Shown: positions 25,277 through 33,742 of the stretch, piece after piece
Layout of the letters: every line of letters begins with the position of its first letter
Numbering within the stretch: the stretch's first letter is position 1
Source of the DNA: Pseudomonas chlororaphis
GTDB taxonomy: Bacteria; Pseudomonadota; Gammaproteobacteria; Pseudomonadales; Pseudomonadaceae
Reading direction: 5' to 3'
NCBI RefSeq assembly: GCF_000783395.1
Contig: NZ_JSFK01000031.1
Location: forward strand, 62,001-126,000
Length of the DNA: 64,000 bases
Made by a program: the position numbers and the translations under genes
Notes under the pieces: generated by a model
Database searches by the model: none
What the model was told of the DNA's origin: nothing
What the model saw: only the letters and a program-made list of their open reading frames with translations

Positions 25277-26191
25277 CTAAAGACTCTCAGGGTCGCCAAA
25301 AAACATCTGAATCCGCGACCGTAACCACCGCTCACCCGGGTCATTATCCTGCGACCCACGCCACGCCATATGCAACTCAAACGTACGCGTCGGCAACGGC
25401 GGGTCTTCCGCCCTAACCCCACCAGCCGCCGTCAGCGCCTCCGCCGTGTAATCCGGCACAGTCGCCACGATGTCAGTGCCCGCCAGCAACGTACTCAACC
25501 CGTTGAACTGCGGCACGGCCAGCACCACGTGCCGCTTGCGCCCGAGTTTCTCCAGCTCTTCATCAATGAAACCACTGAGGTCGCCGGCAAACGACACCAG
25601 CGCATGCGGCCGCGCGCAATAGTCATCCAGGCTCAACGGTCCCGGCACGGTGTCGGCGCGCAGCAGTTTTGGTGCGCTGCGACGCAGGACCTTGCGCTTG
25701 GCGTTGGCCGGCAGGTCTGTGGTGTAGCTGACGCCAATGGAGATCTCGCCGGAAGCCAGCAGGCCCGGCATCAATATGTAGTTGACGCGGCGGATCACCA
25801 GCACGATGCCTGGCGATTCGGCACGCAGGCGTTTGAGCAGCATCGGCAGCAGGGCAAATTCGACGTCATCCGATAAACCGATACGGAATACCGAGGTGCT
25901 GGTCGCCGGGTCGAATTCGGCCGCGCGGCTGACGGCGGTCGAAATCGAATCAAGGGCCGGCGAGAGCAGGGCGAAGATTTCCACCGCGCGGGCGGACGGT
26001 TCCATGCTGCGCCCGGTGCGTACAAACAGCGGATCATCGAACAGGCTGCGCAGGCGCGAGAGCGCCGCACTGATCGCCGGTTGACCGAGAAACAGCTTTT
26101 CTGCCGCCCGGGTCACACTGCGTTCGTGCATCAATGTTTCGAATACGATCAACAGGTTCAGGTCGACACGACGCAGGTCATTACGATTCAT
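25277..26191 (-). CDS. LysR-family transcriptional regulator (NodD-like)
   Basis: 304 residues from the ATG at 26191 (MNRNDLRRVDLNLLIVFETL), which begins exactly as NodD-type LysR proteins do; a further upstream in-frame start would add 21 residues not typical of the family. The HTH is RSVTRAAEKLFLGQPAISAALSRLR, followed by the effector-binding domain. It is transcribed away from the neighbouring oxidoreductase, its likely target. Its last 13 codons recur at 12705, on the far side of the accessory island, so its 3' end served as the insertion site. Confidence 0.9.
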   Translation of the reverse strand: MNRNDLRRVDLNLLIVFETLMHERSVTRAAEKLFLGQPAISAALSRLRSLFDDPLFVRTGRSMEPSARAVEIFALLSPALDSISTAVSRAAEFDPATSTSVFRIGLSDDVEFALLPMLLKRLRAESPGIVLVIRRVNYILMPGLLASGEISIGVSYTTDLPANAKRKVLRRSAPKLLRADTVPGPLSLDDYCARPHALVSFAGDLSGFIDEELEKLGRKRHVVLAVPQFNGLSTLLAGTDIVATVPDYTAEALTAAGGVRAEDPPLPTRTFELHMAWRGSQDNDPGERWLRSRIQMFFGDPESL

Positions 26192-26461
26192 CTGGAGTCC
26201 TGGCAGAGTCATCAAGCTTGACGAGAGCGGCCATATGAGAACAATGGCCGGCATGAATCTTACGGGGAAAGGCTGGTACTCTGCACCGGAAAATTCAGCT
26301 TTACTGAGACGGTGGCAGCAGTTTTTTCATGGATTTTGCCAATGCCGCCCCTGCTGCGGAATCAATGACAGGCATGTCGACTATTAATAGCCACTGATAG
26401 TCTTGGGTCAAAAGCCCAGATAGAGTTCATGGCATTAGAGGTTACTTTGACGAGGTTTGCG
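26192..26461. promoter_or_regulatory. divergent promoter region, LysR / oxidoreductase
   Basis: A 270-nt gap between divergent genes, the normal place for LysR binding. It contains ATTAATAGCCACTGATAG near 26383-26400 but no clean T-N11-A palindrome that I can assign with confidence. Confidence 0.35.
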
Positions 26462-27484
26462 ATGTCCCGCACGATCCGTTTTCACAAGTTTGGTCCGGCC
26501 GAGGTGCTCAAATGCGAAGAGCATGCGGCCGCTCAGCCAGGTCCTGGCGAAGTGCAGGTGCGCGTCGAGGCGATCGGCATCAGCTGGTACGACACCCTTT
26601 GGCGTCAGAATCTGGCCTCGTCTCAGGCGCGACTGCCTGCAGGTCTTGGTCACGAGATGGCCGGTGTGATCACCGCTGTCGGCGACGGTGTCGATGATCT
26701 GGCAGTGGGTGACAAGGTCGCCAGCTTTCCGGCCGAGAGTGCGAATGACTACCCGGTCTACGGCGAATCGATCGTGCTGCCACGTACCGCACTGACCCGT
26801 TATCCGGATGTGCTCAGCCCGATCGAAGCCAGCGTGCACTACACGCCGCTACTGATCGCCTACTTTGCCTACGCCGATCTGGCGCGGGTCAAGCCGGGGC
26901 AGTTCGCGCTGGTCACGGACGCCAGTCATTGTGCCGGCCCTTCGTTTGTCCAGCTGGGCAAGGCGATGGGCGTACGGGTTATTGCCGCGACCAAGGAAGC
27001 CGAAGAGCGCGAGTACCTGCTGTCCCTTGGTGCAGAAAAGGTCATCGTCACCGAAGAGGAAGATCTGTTGATGCGAATCAACAAGATCACCGACAACCGT
27101 GGCGTTGACGTGGTCTTTGACGGACTCGGCGGCCCGCAGATGTCGCTGCTTGGCGACGTGCTGGCGCCGCGTGGCAGCCTGGTGTTGTACGGCTTGCAGG
27201 GCGGCAACCAGACGCCGTTCCCGGCCTGCGCAGCGTTCCAGAAGAACATCCAGTTCTTCGTGCATTGCATCGGCAACTTCACCGGCAAGCCGGAACTGGG
27301 CATCACTCAGGATCACGTCGCCTTGCAACGTGCCTTGCGTGACATCAACCAGTTGACCGCTGATCGCGTGTTGCTGCCGCTGAAGACACGTGTATTTCCG
27401 TTCAACGAGTTCGTCGAAGCGCATCGCTACATGGACGAATGCCCATGCCGCGAGCGGGTCGCGCTGCAGGTCGAACCGGCGTAA
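26462..27484 (+). CDS. NAD(P)-dependent zinc-type alcohol dehydrogenase / quinone oxidoreductase
   Basis: 340 residues from MSRTIRF, which has CGAGG upstream; an earlier in-frame ATG at 26429 has no ribosome site. It belongs to the medium-chain dehydrogenase/reductase superfamily. It has an N-terminal GroES-like domain (GHEMAGVITAVGDGVDDLAVGD), then a Rossmann domain with DASHCAGPSFVQLGKAMGVRVIA and NRGVDVVFDGLGG. The catalytic-zinc cysteine is not evident (SWYDTLWR in its place), which favours a zinc-free quinone/enone reductase. It is divergent from the LysR regulator and probably controlled by it. Substrate unknown. Confidence 0.87.
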   Translation: MSRTIRFHKFGPAEVLKCEEHAAAQPGPGEVQVRVEAIGISWYDTLWRQNLASSQARLPAGLGHEMAGVITAVGDGVDDLAVGDKVASFPAESANDYPVYGESIVLPRTALTRYPDVLSPIEASVHYTPLLIAYFAYADLARVKPGQFALVTDASHCAGPSFVQLGKAMGVRVIAATKEAEEREYLLSLGAEKVIVTEEEDLLMRINKITDNRGVDVVFDGLGGPQMSLLGDVLAPRGSLVLYGLQGGNQTPFPACAAFQKNIQFFVHCIGNFTGKPELGITQDHVALQRALRDINQLTADRVLLPLKTRVFPFNEFVEAHRYMDECPCRERVALQVEPA

Positions 27485-27495
27485 GGCCTGTCATC

Positions 27496-27521
27496 AGAGT
27501 CCGTGGCCCCACGGACTCTTG
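27496..27521 (+). terminator. hairpin terminator after the oxidoreductase
   Basis: An 11-bp perfect stem, AGAGTCCGTGG and CCACGGACTCT with a 2-nt centre, lies 12 nt after the stop. The T-run is weak (CTT), so termination efficiency is uncertain. Confidence 0.6.
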
Positions 27522-28032
27522 TGCGTTTACCTTCCCTCCTGAAAACAGAGCTCGCTGGCGCTATGCCCGGGGCCGTTCAGCAACTGAACTGGTTTTTGCT
27601 CTGTATCTGTATCTTCTAATCACAATGTAAGCCCTGATAATTGAATGATTACTTTCATCTCAAGGAATGAGTCATGGCTGTGCATTCAATTTGTCCTGCG
27701 CGGTATCAAACGAATAAATCGATTGATCAAGCCAACTTCTGTTTAATTGTTGTAGGGCTATTCGGAAACCGCTTCTCTTTTTCTTGTACTCACTTGCCGT
27801 GGGACCTTGTGGGAAGTTTCCTAGGACTTTGTCCGGGACAAAATAATCCAGCAATTACAGTGATTTAAGGCTGTCTGTCATGAGCAGAAGGGTTTTTTGC
27901 TGCTCAAGTGTTTCAAATAACTACAAACTTGTAAGTGTTAGCATTCGAACGTCTATTACTTATTGATGAATTGTCGCCTGACTGATGTTTCAGTCGGCGC
28001 GGCATGAAACTTTCGATTCCGGGTAAATACCG
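27522..28032. other. intergenic region without recognised genes
   Basis: About 500 nt, more AT-rich than its surroundings. Short open frames on both strands lack ribosome sites and recognisable motifs. It probably holds the promoter for the following 488-residue gene. No hairpin RNA or riboswitch was recognised. Confidence 0.45.
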
Positions 28033-29499
28033 ATGAGCACGATCCATGATCAGGCAATGAACTATGTCTACCAGCAAGTATTGCAACGTTTGCTGAGTTT
28101 TTTCTCCCGCGCAGAACGCACGGCGCTGCAGTTGCTGATCCAGCGACTGGCAGTGGCCGCCGGCGGTATGGAGAACATCGGTCATTTCAAGGTGCTGGTG
28201 AACCAGTCAGGGTCGCGCGACAGTTGTTATACGCTGGCATTGCTGCGGGCGGCGCAGTTGACCATCGCGGGTCGGTCACCGGCGACCTTCCAGTTGCGGG
28301 TGGCCAACTTGCGCTGGAACGGCAGCAGCCAGGCGTCGCTGCAAAACATGCACCGTAGCTACAGCGCATTGTTTCTGTATGACGACCCCCGTGTGGAACT
28401 GGTGATGGTCAATCACCGCGAGGTTTTACCGTTTGATCATCAGGCTCCCATTGGCGAGGCCGGTCGTGAGGCTAACCGCATCAATCTGCTGCTGATCGGG
28501 CATCGTCGCACCTGGAATGAGCCGCTGGAACTATGGGATGACGCTTATCTGGCCACTGCCGAGTTCTACGGGCAGGTGGCCCGCTGGAACAATGGCGTCG
28601 ATGCGATGATCGGCAGTGAGTCCGCGCGTCGGCAAAATCACTTCCTCGACGGTCTGGGACGCGCTGTGCAGAAAGCTGCGATTGCCGGGCCGCAGGCGGC
28701 TTCCGTAGGCTTTGAAATGCTGTTCCCGCTGCTCGATGGGTTGGGTGGCGATTATTACCGCGAGTTTTACCCCGAAGACGAGCGCGTAACCTGGCGTCCA
28801 GAAGGTCAGTTTGAAGCCTGCCGGCGTACCAGCTTTATCAGTATCAGCGACATGATTGTCGGCAAACTCGAAGAGCGCTGGCCGTTGCTGAGTGACTTTC
28901 TGGGCTTTCAGGCTGATGACCTGACGCTTTATCAAGGCGTTGATGAGCACGTAGAACCCGTAGTGGCTGCACATCTGCAAGGTTTACAGGCGCAATTCAT
29001 CGAAGGTCGGACCTATGAGGCGGGCGTCGGCGATTATCTGAAAAGCAGCCTGATCACGATGCGGCAAAAGCAGGTCCCCGAACCTGTTTGCGAGCAGTTG
29101 CTGGCGAGCTTCGGCAATCTGCAGGAACCCGAACATCTGCGTATCCAGGCAGAAAGCGCCCTGTTGGCCAGTTTCGATCTGAATGAAATCCAGCTGACGT
29201 GCCTGTTGTTTGCACCTTTCATCGACAGCGGCGCGGGGCTTGAGCGGTTCCTGCGTAATTGTCACCCCGGCATGTTGGTGGCATTACCGGAGCTGCACCG
29301 AGCCATGCAGGGCCTGCATGCGCCGGAACAGGTCATGAAATGGATGACAGACGTCAGTGGTCTGCCCGTCAGATTGATTGTGCGTCTGTACAAAATGGGC
29401 CCGATTCGTATGCCCGCAGCCAGCGACGCGGCTTTGAACAACGAAGGTGAGCACAACGCGAGTGCCGAACCGGCAGTCGACCGATCGGCAGAAGGTTGA
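28033..29499 (+). CDS. protein of unknown function (488 aa)
   Basis: A soluble-looking 488-residue protein without signal peptide or membrane helix. It begins MSTIHDQAMNYVYQQVLQRLLSFFSRAERTAL and contains aromatic and acidic stretches such as YYREFYPEDERVTWRPEG, EERWPLLSDFLGF and YLKSSLITMRQK. The tail after about residue 460 is low-complexity. I recognise no family. The following MocR-like regulator starts 50 nt downstream on the same strand, so the two are probably cotranscribed and linked in function. Codon use looks like the core genome. The region upstream is AT-rich. Confidence 0.75.
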   Translation: MSTIHDQAMNYVYQQVLQRLLSFFSRAERTALQLLIQRLAVAAGGMENIGHFKVLVNQSGSRDSCYTLALLRAAQLTIAGRSPATFQLRVANLRWNGSSQASLQNMHRSYSALFLYDDPRVELVMVNHREVLPFDHQAPIGEAGREANRINLLLIGHRRTWNEPLELWDDAYLATAEFYGQVARWNNGVDAMIGSESARRQNHFLDGLGRAVQKAAIAGPQAASVGFEMLFPLLDGLGGDYYREFYPEDERVTWRPEGQFEACRRTSFISISDMIVGKLEERWPLLSDFLGFQADDLTLYQGVDEHVEPVVAAHLQGLQAQFIEGRTYEAGVGDYLKSSLITMRQKQVPEPVCEQLLASFGNLQEPEHLRIQAESALLASFDLNEIQLTCLLFAPFIDSGAGLERFLRNCHPGMLVALPELHRAMQGLHAPEQVMKWMTDVSGLPVRLIVRLYKMGPIRMPAASDAALNNEGEHNASAEPAVDRSAEG

Positions 29500-29548
29500 C
29501 CGTGAGGCACTTGCAGGGAGCTGAACCCATGCCCATGGATGCGGGCTC

Positions 29549-30949
29549 GTGAAAGCGTCGAGGGAGAACGACTTCGTTTATCAGGCGGTGTATCGATATC
29601 TGACATTGCTGATAGACGAGGCGGGGAGTGGTGCAGCGGTGCGCTTGCCCTCACTGCGTCAACTGGCTGATCGACTCAACGTGTCGATCTCGACTGTGCA
29701 GTACGCCTATTCGCTGCTGGAAAAGGAAGGCCGGGTGTATTCGATCGCCAAGTCCGGTTACTACGCGCAAGCGTTGCACATGATGGATTCTCCGGAAAGT
29801 GGCGGTGATTTGCTGGAGACCGTTTACGTCAACGCAAGGCGGCCGGGCATGTGCGTGCTTAGCGCTGATGAACCGGCCTCACTGCAACCGCTCGACAGTC
29901 CGTTGTTAATGCTGGAACGGGAGCTGCTGCGCCAGTATCCGCGCCAGCCGCAAGCGCTGGCGCAACCCTGCGGCGAGCTGGAGCTGCGTACGGTACTCGC
30001 CGCACGCTACACCTCATCAACGGCCAACTATTGGCGTGCAGATGACGTTTACATTGGCGCAGACCTGCGCGGGGTTTTGGAAATACTGATTTCAGTGCTG
30101 GAGTTGCGTCGGGCCACCGTCATTGTGGAATCGCCCTGTGATTGGGTGATCTTGCGCCTGCTGGCCGCCGCACAAGTACGTGTCATCGAGTTGCCACTGC
30201 TCGCTGGCGGCGTGATTGATCCACAGCGGCTGGAGTCGCTGCTCAAGAGTGAGTCGGTACGGCTGATTCTGTTGTCTTCGGCGTTGAGCATGCCCCGGGG
30301 CAGCCTGTTACCGGTGGGTAACCAGCAGGCAATTGCAAATTTGCTCAAGTGTCATGGCACCTGGGTGCTGGAAAACGATTGTTACAGCGAACTTCACGAA
30401 GGCGGGGACCCTCAGCGGTTGCGTGACTGGCTGGATCCTGACCGTGTGCTGGTGTTTTCCACGTTCGAGAAATTCATTGGCGCCGAGGCACCTTTCGGTT
30501 TTCTGCTGTCACGGCATTGGCGCAATGAGTTGCAGCGGCACTTTCTGTTGCGCGCGTTTCGCTTGTCGCCGATCCGCCAGAAAGCCATTGCCAGACTATT
30601 GGGAGGAGGTCGGCTGGATCAGCATTTGTTGGTATTGCGGCGAATGCTCAAGGAGCGTCGTACGCAATTGATCGAGCTGTTGCGCGAGCGACTTGGCGAT
30701 GCGGTGCAGATTGTCGAACCCGAGGGCGGGGCGACCGTCTGGGTACGCTCGTTACGTCCGGTGAACATGGGCCATGTGTTTGAGCGCCTGCTCAGGCAGC
30801 AGATCATTATCGCGCCGGGCGAGCTGTTCAGCCTGCAAGGCCTGCATGCGCAGCATCTGCGCTTGAGTCCGTTGGGCCATGGTGATCATGATCTGGCCAG
30901 CGTGGTCGGGTTGCTCGGTGACGCCTTGCGCCTGGCACCCGGTGACTAA
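29549..30949 (+). CDS. MocR/GntR-family regulator with aminotransferase-like domain
   Basis: 466 residues from a GTG start; nearby ATGs are out of frame. An N-terminal GntR winged helix (about 8-75, RLPSLRQLADRLNVSISTVQYAYSLLEKEGRV) is fused to a fold-type I aminotransferase-like domain. The PLP-ring aspartate lies in LENDCYSEL, and the candidate Schiff-base lysine is K308 in FSTFEKFIGAEAPFGF. That motif departs from the usual GTFSK...PGLRLGY of MocR proteins, so cofactor binding may be altered. Family members use PLP as effector to control vitamin B6 or amino-acid genes. The target may be the 488-residue gene before it. Confidence 0.83.
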   Translation: MKASRENDFVYQAVYRYLTLLIDEAGSGAAVRLPSLRQLADRLNVSISTVQYAYSLLEKEGRVYSIAKSGYYAQALHMMDSPESGGDLLETVYVNARRPGMCVLSADEPASLQPLDSPLLMLERELLRQYPRQPQALAQPCGELELRTVLAARYTSSTANYWRADDVYIGADLRGVLEILISVLELRRATVIVESPCDWVILRLLAAAQVRVIELPLLAGGVIDPQRLESLLKSESVRLILLSSALSMPRGSLLPVGNQQAIANLLKCHGTWVLENDCYSELHEGGDPQRLRDWLDPDRVLVFSTFEKFIGAEAPFGFLLSRHWRNELQRHFLLRAFRLSPIRQKAIARLLGGGRLDQHLLVLRRMLKERRTQLIELLRERLGDAVQIVEPEGGATVWVRSLRPVNMGHVFERLLRQQIIIAPGELFSLQGLHAQHLRLSPLGHGDHDLASVVGLLGDALRLAPGD

Positions 30950-31054
30950 CGTTAAAAAACATCGGGAGAGTGCCGGATAGATCCCATCGCACTGCGGTCA
31001 AACTGCCAGTAAACTGCGCTCTATTCCTGTACCACTCTATTTCAGAGGTTTTGC

Positions 31055-32698
31055 ATGACACTCAGTCCTTTTGCGGGCAAACCGGCACCGGCAGAATTGT
31101 TGGTCGATATCCCGCGACTGGTAACGGCCTACTACACGGGACAGCCCGACGCCTCGATTTCCACTCAGCGTGTCGCGTTCGGTACATCCGGACACCGGGG
31201 CAGCTCGTTCGACTTGAGTTTCAACGAGTGGCACGTTCTGGCCATCAGCCAGGCGATCTGCCTGTACCGCGAATCCCAAGGCATTACCGGGCCGCTGTTT
31301 GTCGGCATCGACACCCATGCACTGTCGACCCCGGCCGGGGCCAGTGCTCTGGAAGTGCTGGCCGCCAACGGTGTGACCGTGATGATTGCCGAAGGTGATG
31401 AATACACGCCGACACCCGCCATTTCCCACGCCATTCTTTGCTACAACCGTGGCCGCACCTCGGGCCTGGCGGACGGCATCGTCATCACGCCGTCGCACAA
31501 CCCGCCACAAAGCGGTGGTTACAAATACAACCCAACCAACGGCGGGCCGGCTGATACCCACATCACCAAGTGGATCGAAGCCAAGGCCAATGAACTGCTG
31601 GCCGCCAAACTCGCCGGTGTGAAGCGCATCAGCTACGAGCAGGCGCTCAAAGCCAGCACGACGCATCGTCACGACTACGTGAACACCTACGTTGCCGACC
31701 TGATCAACGTCATCGATTTCGACGCCATTCGTGACGCCAAACTGCGTCTGGGCGTTGATCCGCTGGGCGGAGCAGGGGTGCGCTACTGGTCGGCGATTGC
31801 CGAGCATTACCGTCTGGATCTGCAAGTGGTCAACAAGGAAGTCGACGCGACGTTCCGTTTCATGACCGTCGACTGGGATGGCCAGATTCGTATGGACCCG
31901 TCATCCAGCCACGCGATGCAAGGTCTGATCGGTCTGAAAGAGCGCTTCGACGTGGCTTTCGCCTGCGACCCCGATCACGACCGCCACGGTATCGTCACGC
32001 CGTCCGGTGGTTTGCTCGCACCGAACAACTATCTGGCGGTGTCGATTGATTACCTGTTCCAGAACCGCCCGCAGTGGCGCGCGGATGCTGGTGTGGGTAA
32101 AACCGTGGTCAGCAGTGGTTTGATCGATCGCGTTGCCAAGCGCCTGGGCCGTCGTCTGTACGAAGTTCCGGTCGGTTTCAAATGGTTCGCCGATGGCCTT
32201 TTCGATGGCTCGCTGGGTTTCGGTGGCGAAGAGAGTGCGGGGGCATCGTTCCTGCGCAAGGACGGTGGCGTGTGGAGCACCGATAAGGATGGTCTGATCC
32301 CGGCGCTGCTCGCCGCCGAAATGACCGCGCGCACCGGTCGCGATCCGAGCCAGGCCTACAAGGCATTGACCGATGAGCTGGGCGAACCGTTTTCGGTACG
32401 CGTCGATGCCAAGGCCAATCCGGAGCAGAAAGCACTGCTGAGCAAGCTGTCACCTGCGCAGGTGACTTCTACCGAACTGGCCGGCGAGAAAATCCAGAGC
32501 ATTCTCAGCCATGCACCGGGCAACGATCAGGCGATTGGCGGTCTTAAGGTGATGACGGAAAACGGCTGGTTCGCCGCGCGTCCGTCGGGCACTGAAGACA
32601 TCTACAAGATTTATGCTGAAAGCTTCATCAGTGACGACCATCTGAAACAATTGGTCGTCGAAGCGCAAACGCTGGTAGATGGTGCCATCTCCGGCTGA
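31055..32698 (+). CDS. pgm: alpha-D-glucose phosphomutase
   Basis: 547 residues, the length of bacterial Pgm. It interconverts glucose-1-phosphate and glucose-6-phosphate. Features seen are FGTSGHRG near the N-terminus, the catalytic phosphoserine loop TPSHNPPQSGGYKYN, the metal-binding DPDHDRHG and the sugar-binding GGEESAG, with the phosphate-binding RPSGTEDIYKIY at the end. AGAGG precedes the ATG. It is monocistronic, with a strong terminator 20 nt after the stop. Confidence 0.95.
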   Translation: MTLSPFAGKPAPAELLVDIPRLVTAYYTGQPDASISTQRVAFGTSGHRGSSFDLSFNEWHVLAISQAICLYRESQGITGPLFVGIDTHALSTPAGASALEVLAANGVTVMIAEGDEYTPTPAISHAILCYNRGRTSGLADGIVITPSHNPPQSGGYKYNPTNGGPADTHITKWIEAKANELLAAKLAGVKRISYEQALKASTTHRHDYVNTYVADLINVIDFDAIRDAKLRLGVDPLGGAGVRYWSAIAEHYRLDLQVVNKEVDATFRFMTVDWDGQIRMDPSSSHAMQGLIGLKERFDVAFACDPDHDRHGIVTPSGGLLAPNNYLAVSIDYLFQNRPQWRADAGVGKTVVSSGLIDRVAKRLGRRLYEVPVGFKWFADGLFDGSLGFGGEESAGASFLRKDGGVWSTDKDGLIPALLAAEMTARTGRDPSQAYKALTDELGEPFSVRVDAKANPEQKALLSKLSPAQVTSTELAGEKIQSILSHAPGNDQAIGGLKVMTENGWFAARPSGTEDIYKIYAESFISDDHLKQLVVEAQTLVDGAISG

Positions 32699-32717
32699 TG
32701 ATGTTGGCAAGCGCATG

Positions 32718-32753
32718 AAAAAAGGGGCAACCGTGATGGTTGCCCCTTTTTTT
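32718..32753 (+). terminator. bidirectional rho-independent terminator after pgm
   Basis: AAAAAAGGGGCAACC, a 5-nt loop, then GGTTGCCCC and seven T. It lies between convergent pgm and the pirin gene and can serve both strands. Confidence 0.88.
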
Positions 32754-32770
32754 GCCTGCCATTTACGCCA

Positions 32771-33466
32771 TCAAGCCAGATCCACCAGGACGATTTCGCT
32801 GTCCTCGATGGCCGTAACGCTCAACACTCGCTCATGCGCCACTGCCACACCGTCTCGGGCTTGTGCACGCAAACCGTTGACTTCAATCACGCCGGTGGCC
32901 GGCACCAGATACGCGCGACGGCCTTCATCCAGATGATATTCCGCGGTTTCGCCGGCTTTGAGATTGGCCGCGACCAATCTTGCATCAGCACGAATCCGCA
33001 AGCTCTGGTCATCGCCGTCCTTGCCGCTGGCCAAGGTGACAAAGCCTTCACGCTGGCCTTTCGGAAAAGGTTTTGCGCCCCACGATGGCGGTGCGCCGGT
33101 TTCCGTCGGCAGAATCCAGATCTGGAAGATCTTGGTGTCTTTCGCTTCCAGGTTGTATTCGCTGTGAGCGATGCCGGTGCCGGCGCTCATCACTTGGACA
33201 TCACCAGCTTCGGTGCGGCCCTTGTTGCCGAGGTTGTCCTGGTGAGTAATCGCACCTTCACGGACATAGGTGATGATTTCCATGTCGCGGTGTGGGTGCT
33301 GCGGAAAGCCGGTGCCCGCCGCGATCACGTCATCGTTCCACACCCGCAAATTGCCCCAGCTCATGCGTTGCGGGTCGTAGTACTCGGCGAACGAAAAGTG
33401 ATGATGGGCATCCAACCAGCCGTGATGGGCGCCGCCCAGCGAGCTGAAAGGTCTGAGTTCAAGCAT
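32771..33466 (-). CDS. pirin-family bicupin protein (YhhW-like)
   Basis: 231 residues from MLELRPF, which has GAGGAGA a few bases upstream; an in-frame ATG 45 nt earlier has no such site. The pirin N-terminal cupin is complete, with the metal-site motif GFPQHPHRDMEIITYV and HSEYN (family HxH...H...E ligands). A second degenerate cupin follows. YhhW and human pirin show quercetin 2,3-dioxygenase activity in vitro, but the cellular role is unsettled. It is read toward pgm. Confidence 0.9.
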   Translation of the reverse strand: MLELRPFSSLGGAHHGWLDAHHHFSFAEYYDPQRMSWGNLRVWNDDVIAAGTGFPQHPHRDMEIITYVREGAITHQDNLGNKGRTEAGDVQVMSAGTGIAHSEYNLEAKDTKIFQIWILPTETGAPPSWGAKPFPKGQREGFVTLASGKDGDDQSLRIRADARLVAANLKAGETAEYHLDEGRRAYLVPATGVIEVNGLRAQARDGVAVAHERVLSVTAIEDSEIVLVDLA

Positions 33467-33742
33467 GATCGTCTCCTCAAAAGGTTCGTCATGGGGCGTG
33501 ATGAGATGCACCCGACGCGATACCGGTGGTTTATGACGGCGATCATCTATCAGTTAACTATCGATAAAAAGCGTAAAAAGTGCGGCATTACCATCGAAAC
33601 GACTGATAAGAAAAGACTTGAAAGCATCTCATCCAACCTTCAGTTCATCGCCTAAACCAATGACCTGTAAGCATTTCGCTAGAACTGCGCGACAAATGCA
33701 GACACCATAGCCGCAACAGCCTTACACACTGGAGCCATCAGC

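Noticed and set aside
27522..28032. Small genes at 27674-27868 (plus) or 27913-28185 (minus)
   Set aside because: No Shine-Dalgarno sequences at sensible distance, no conserved motif, and the second overlaps the start of the 488-residue gene.
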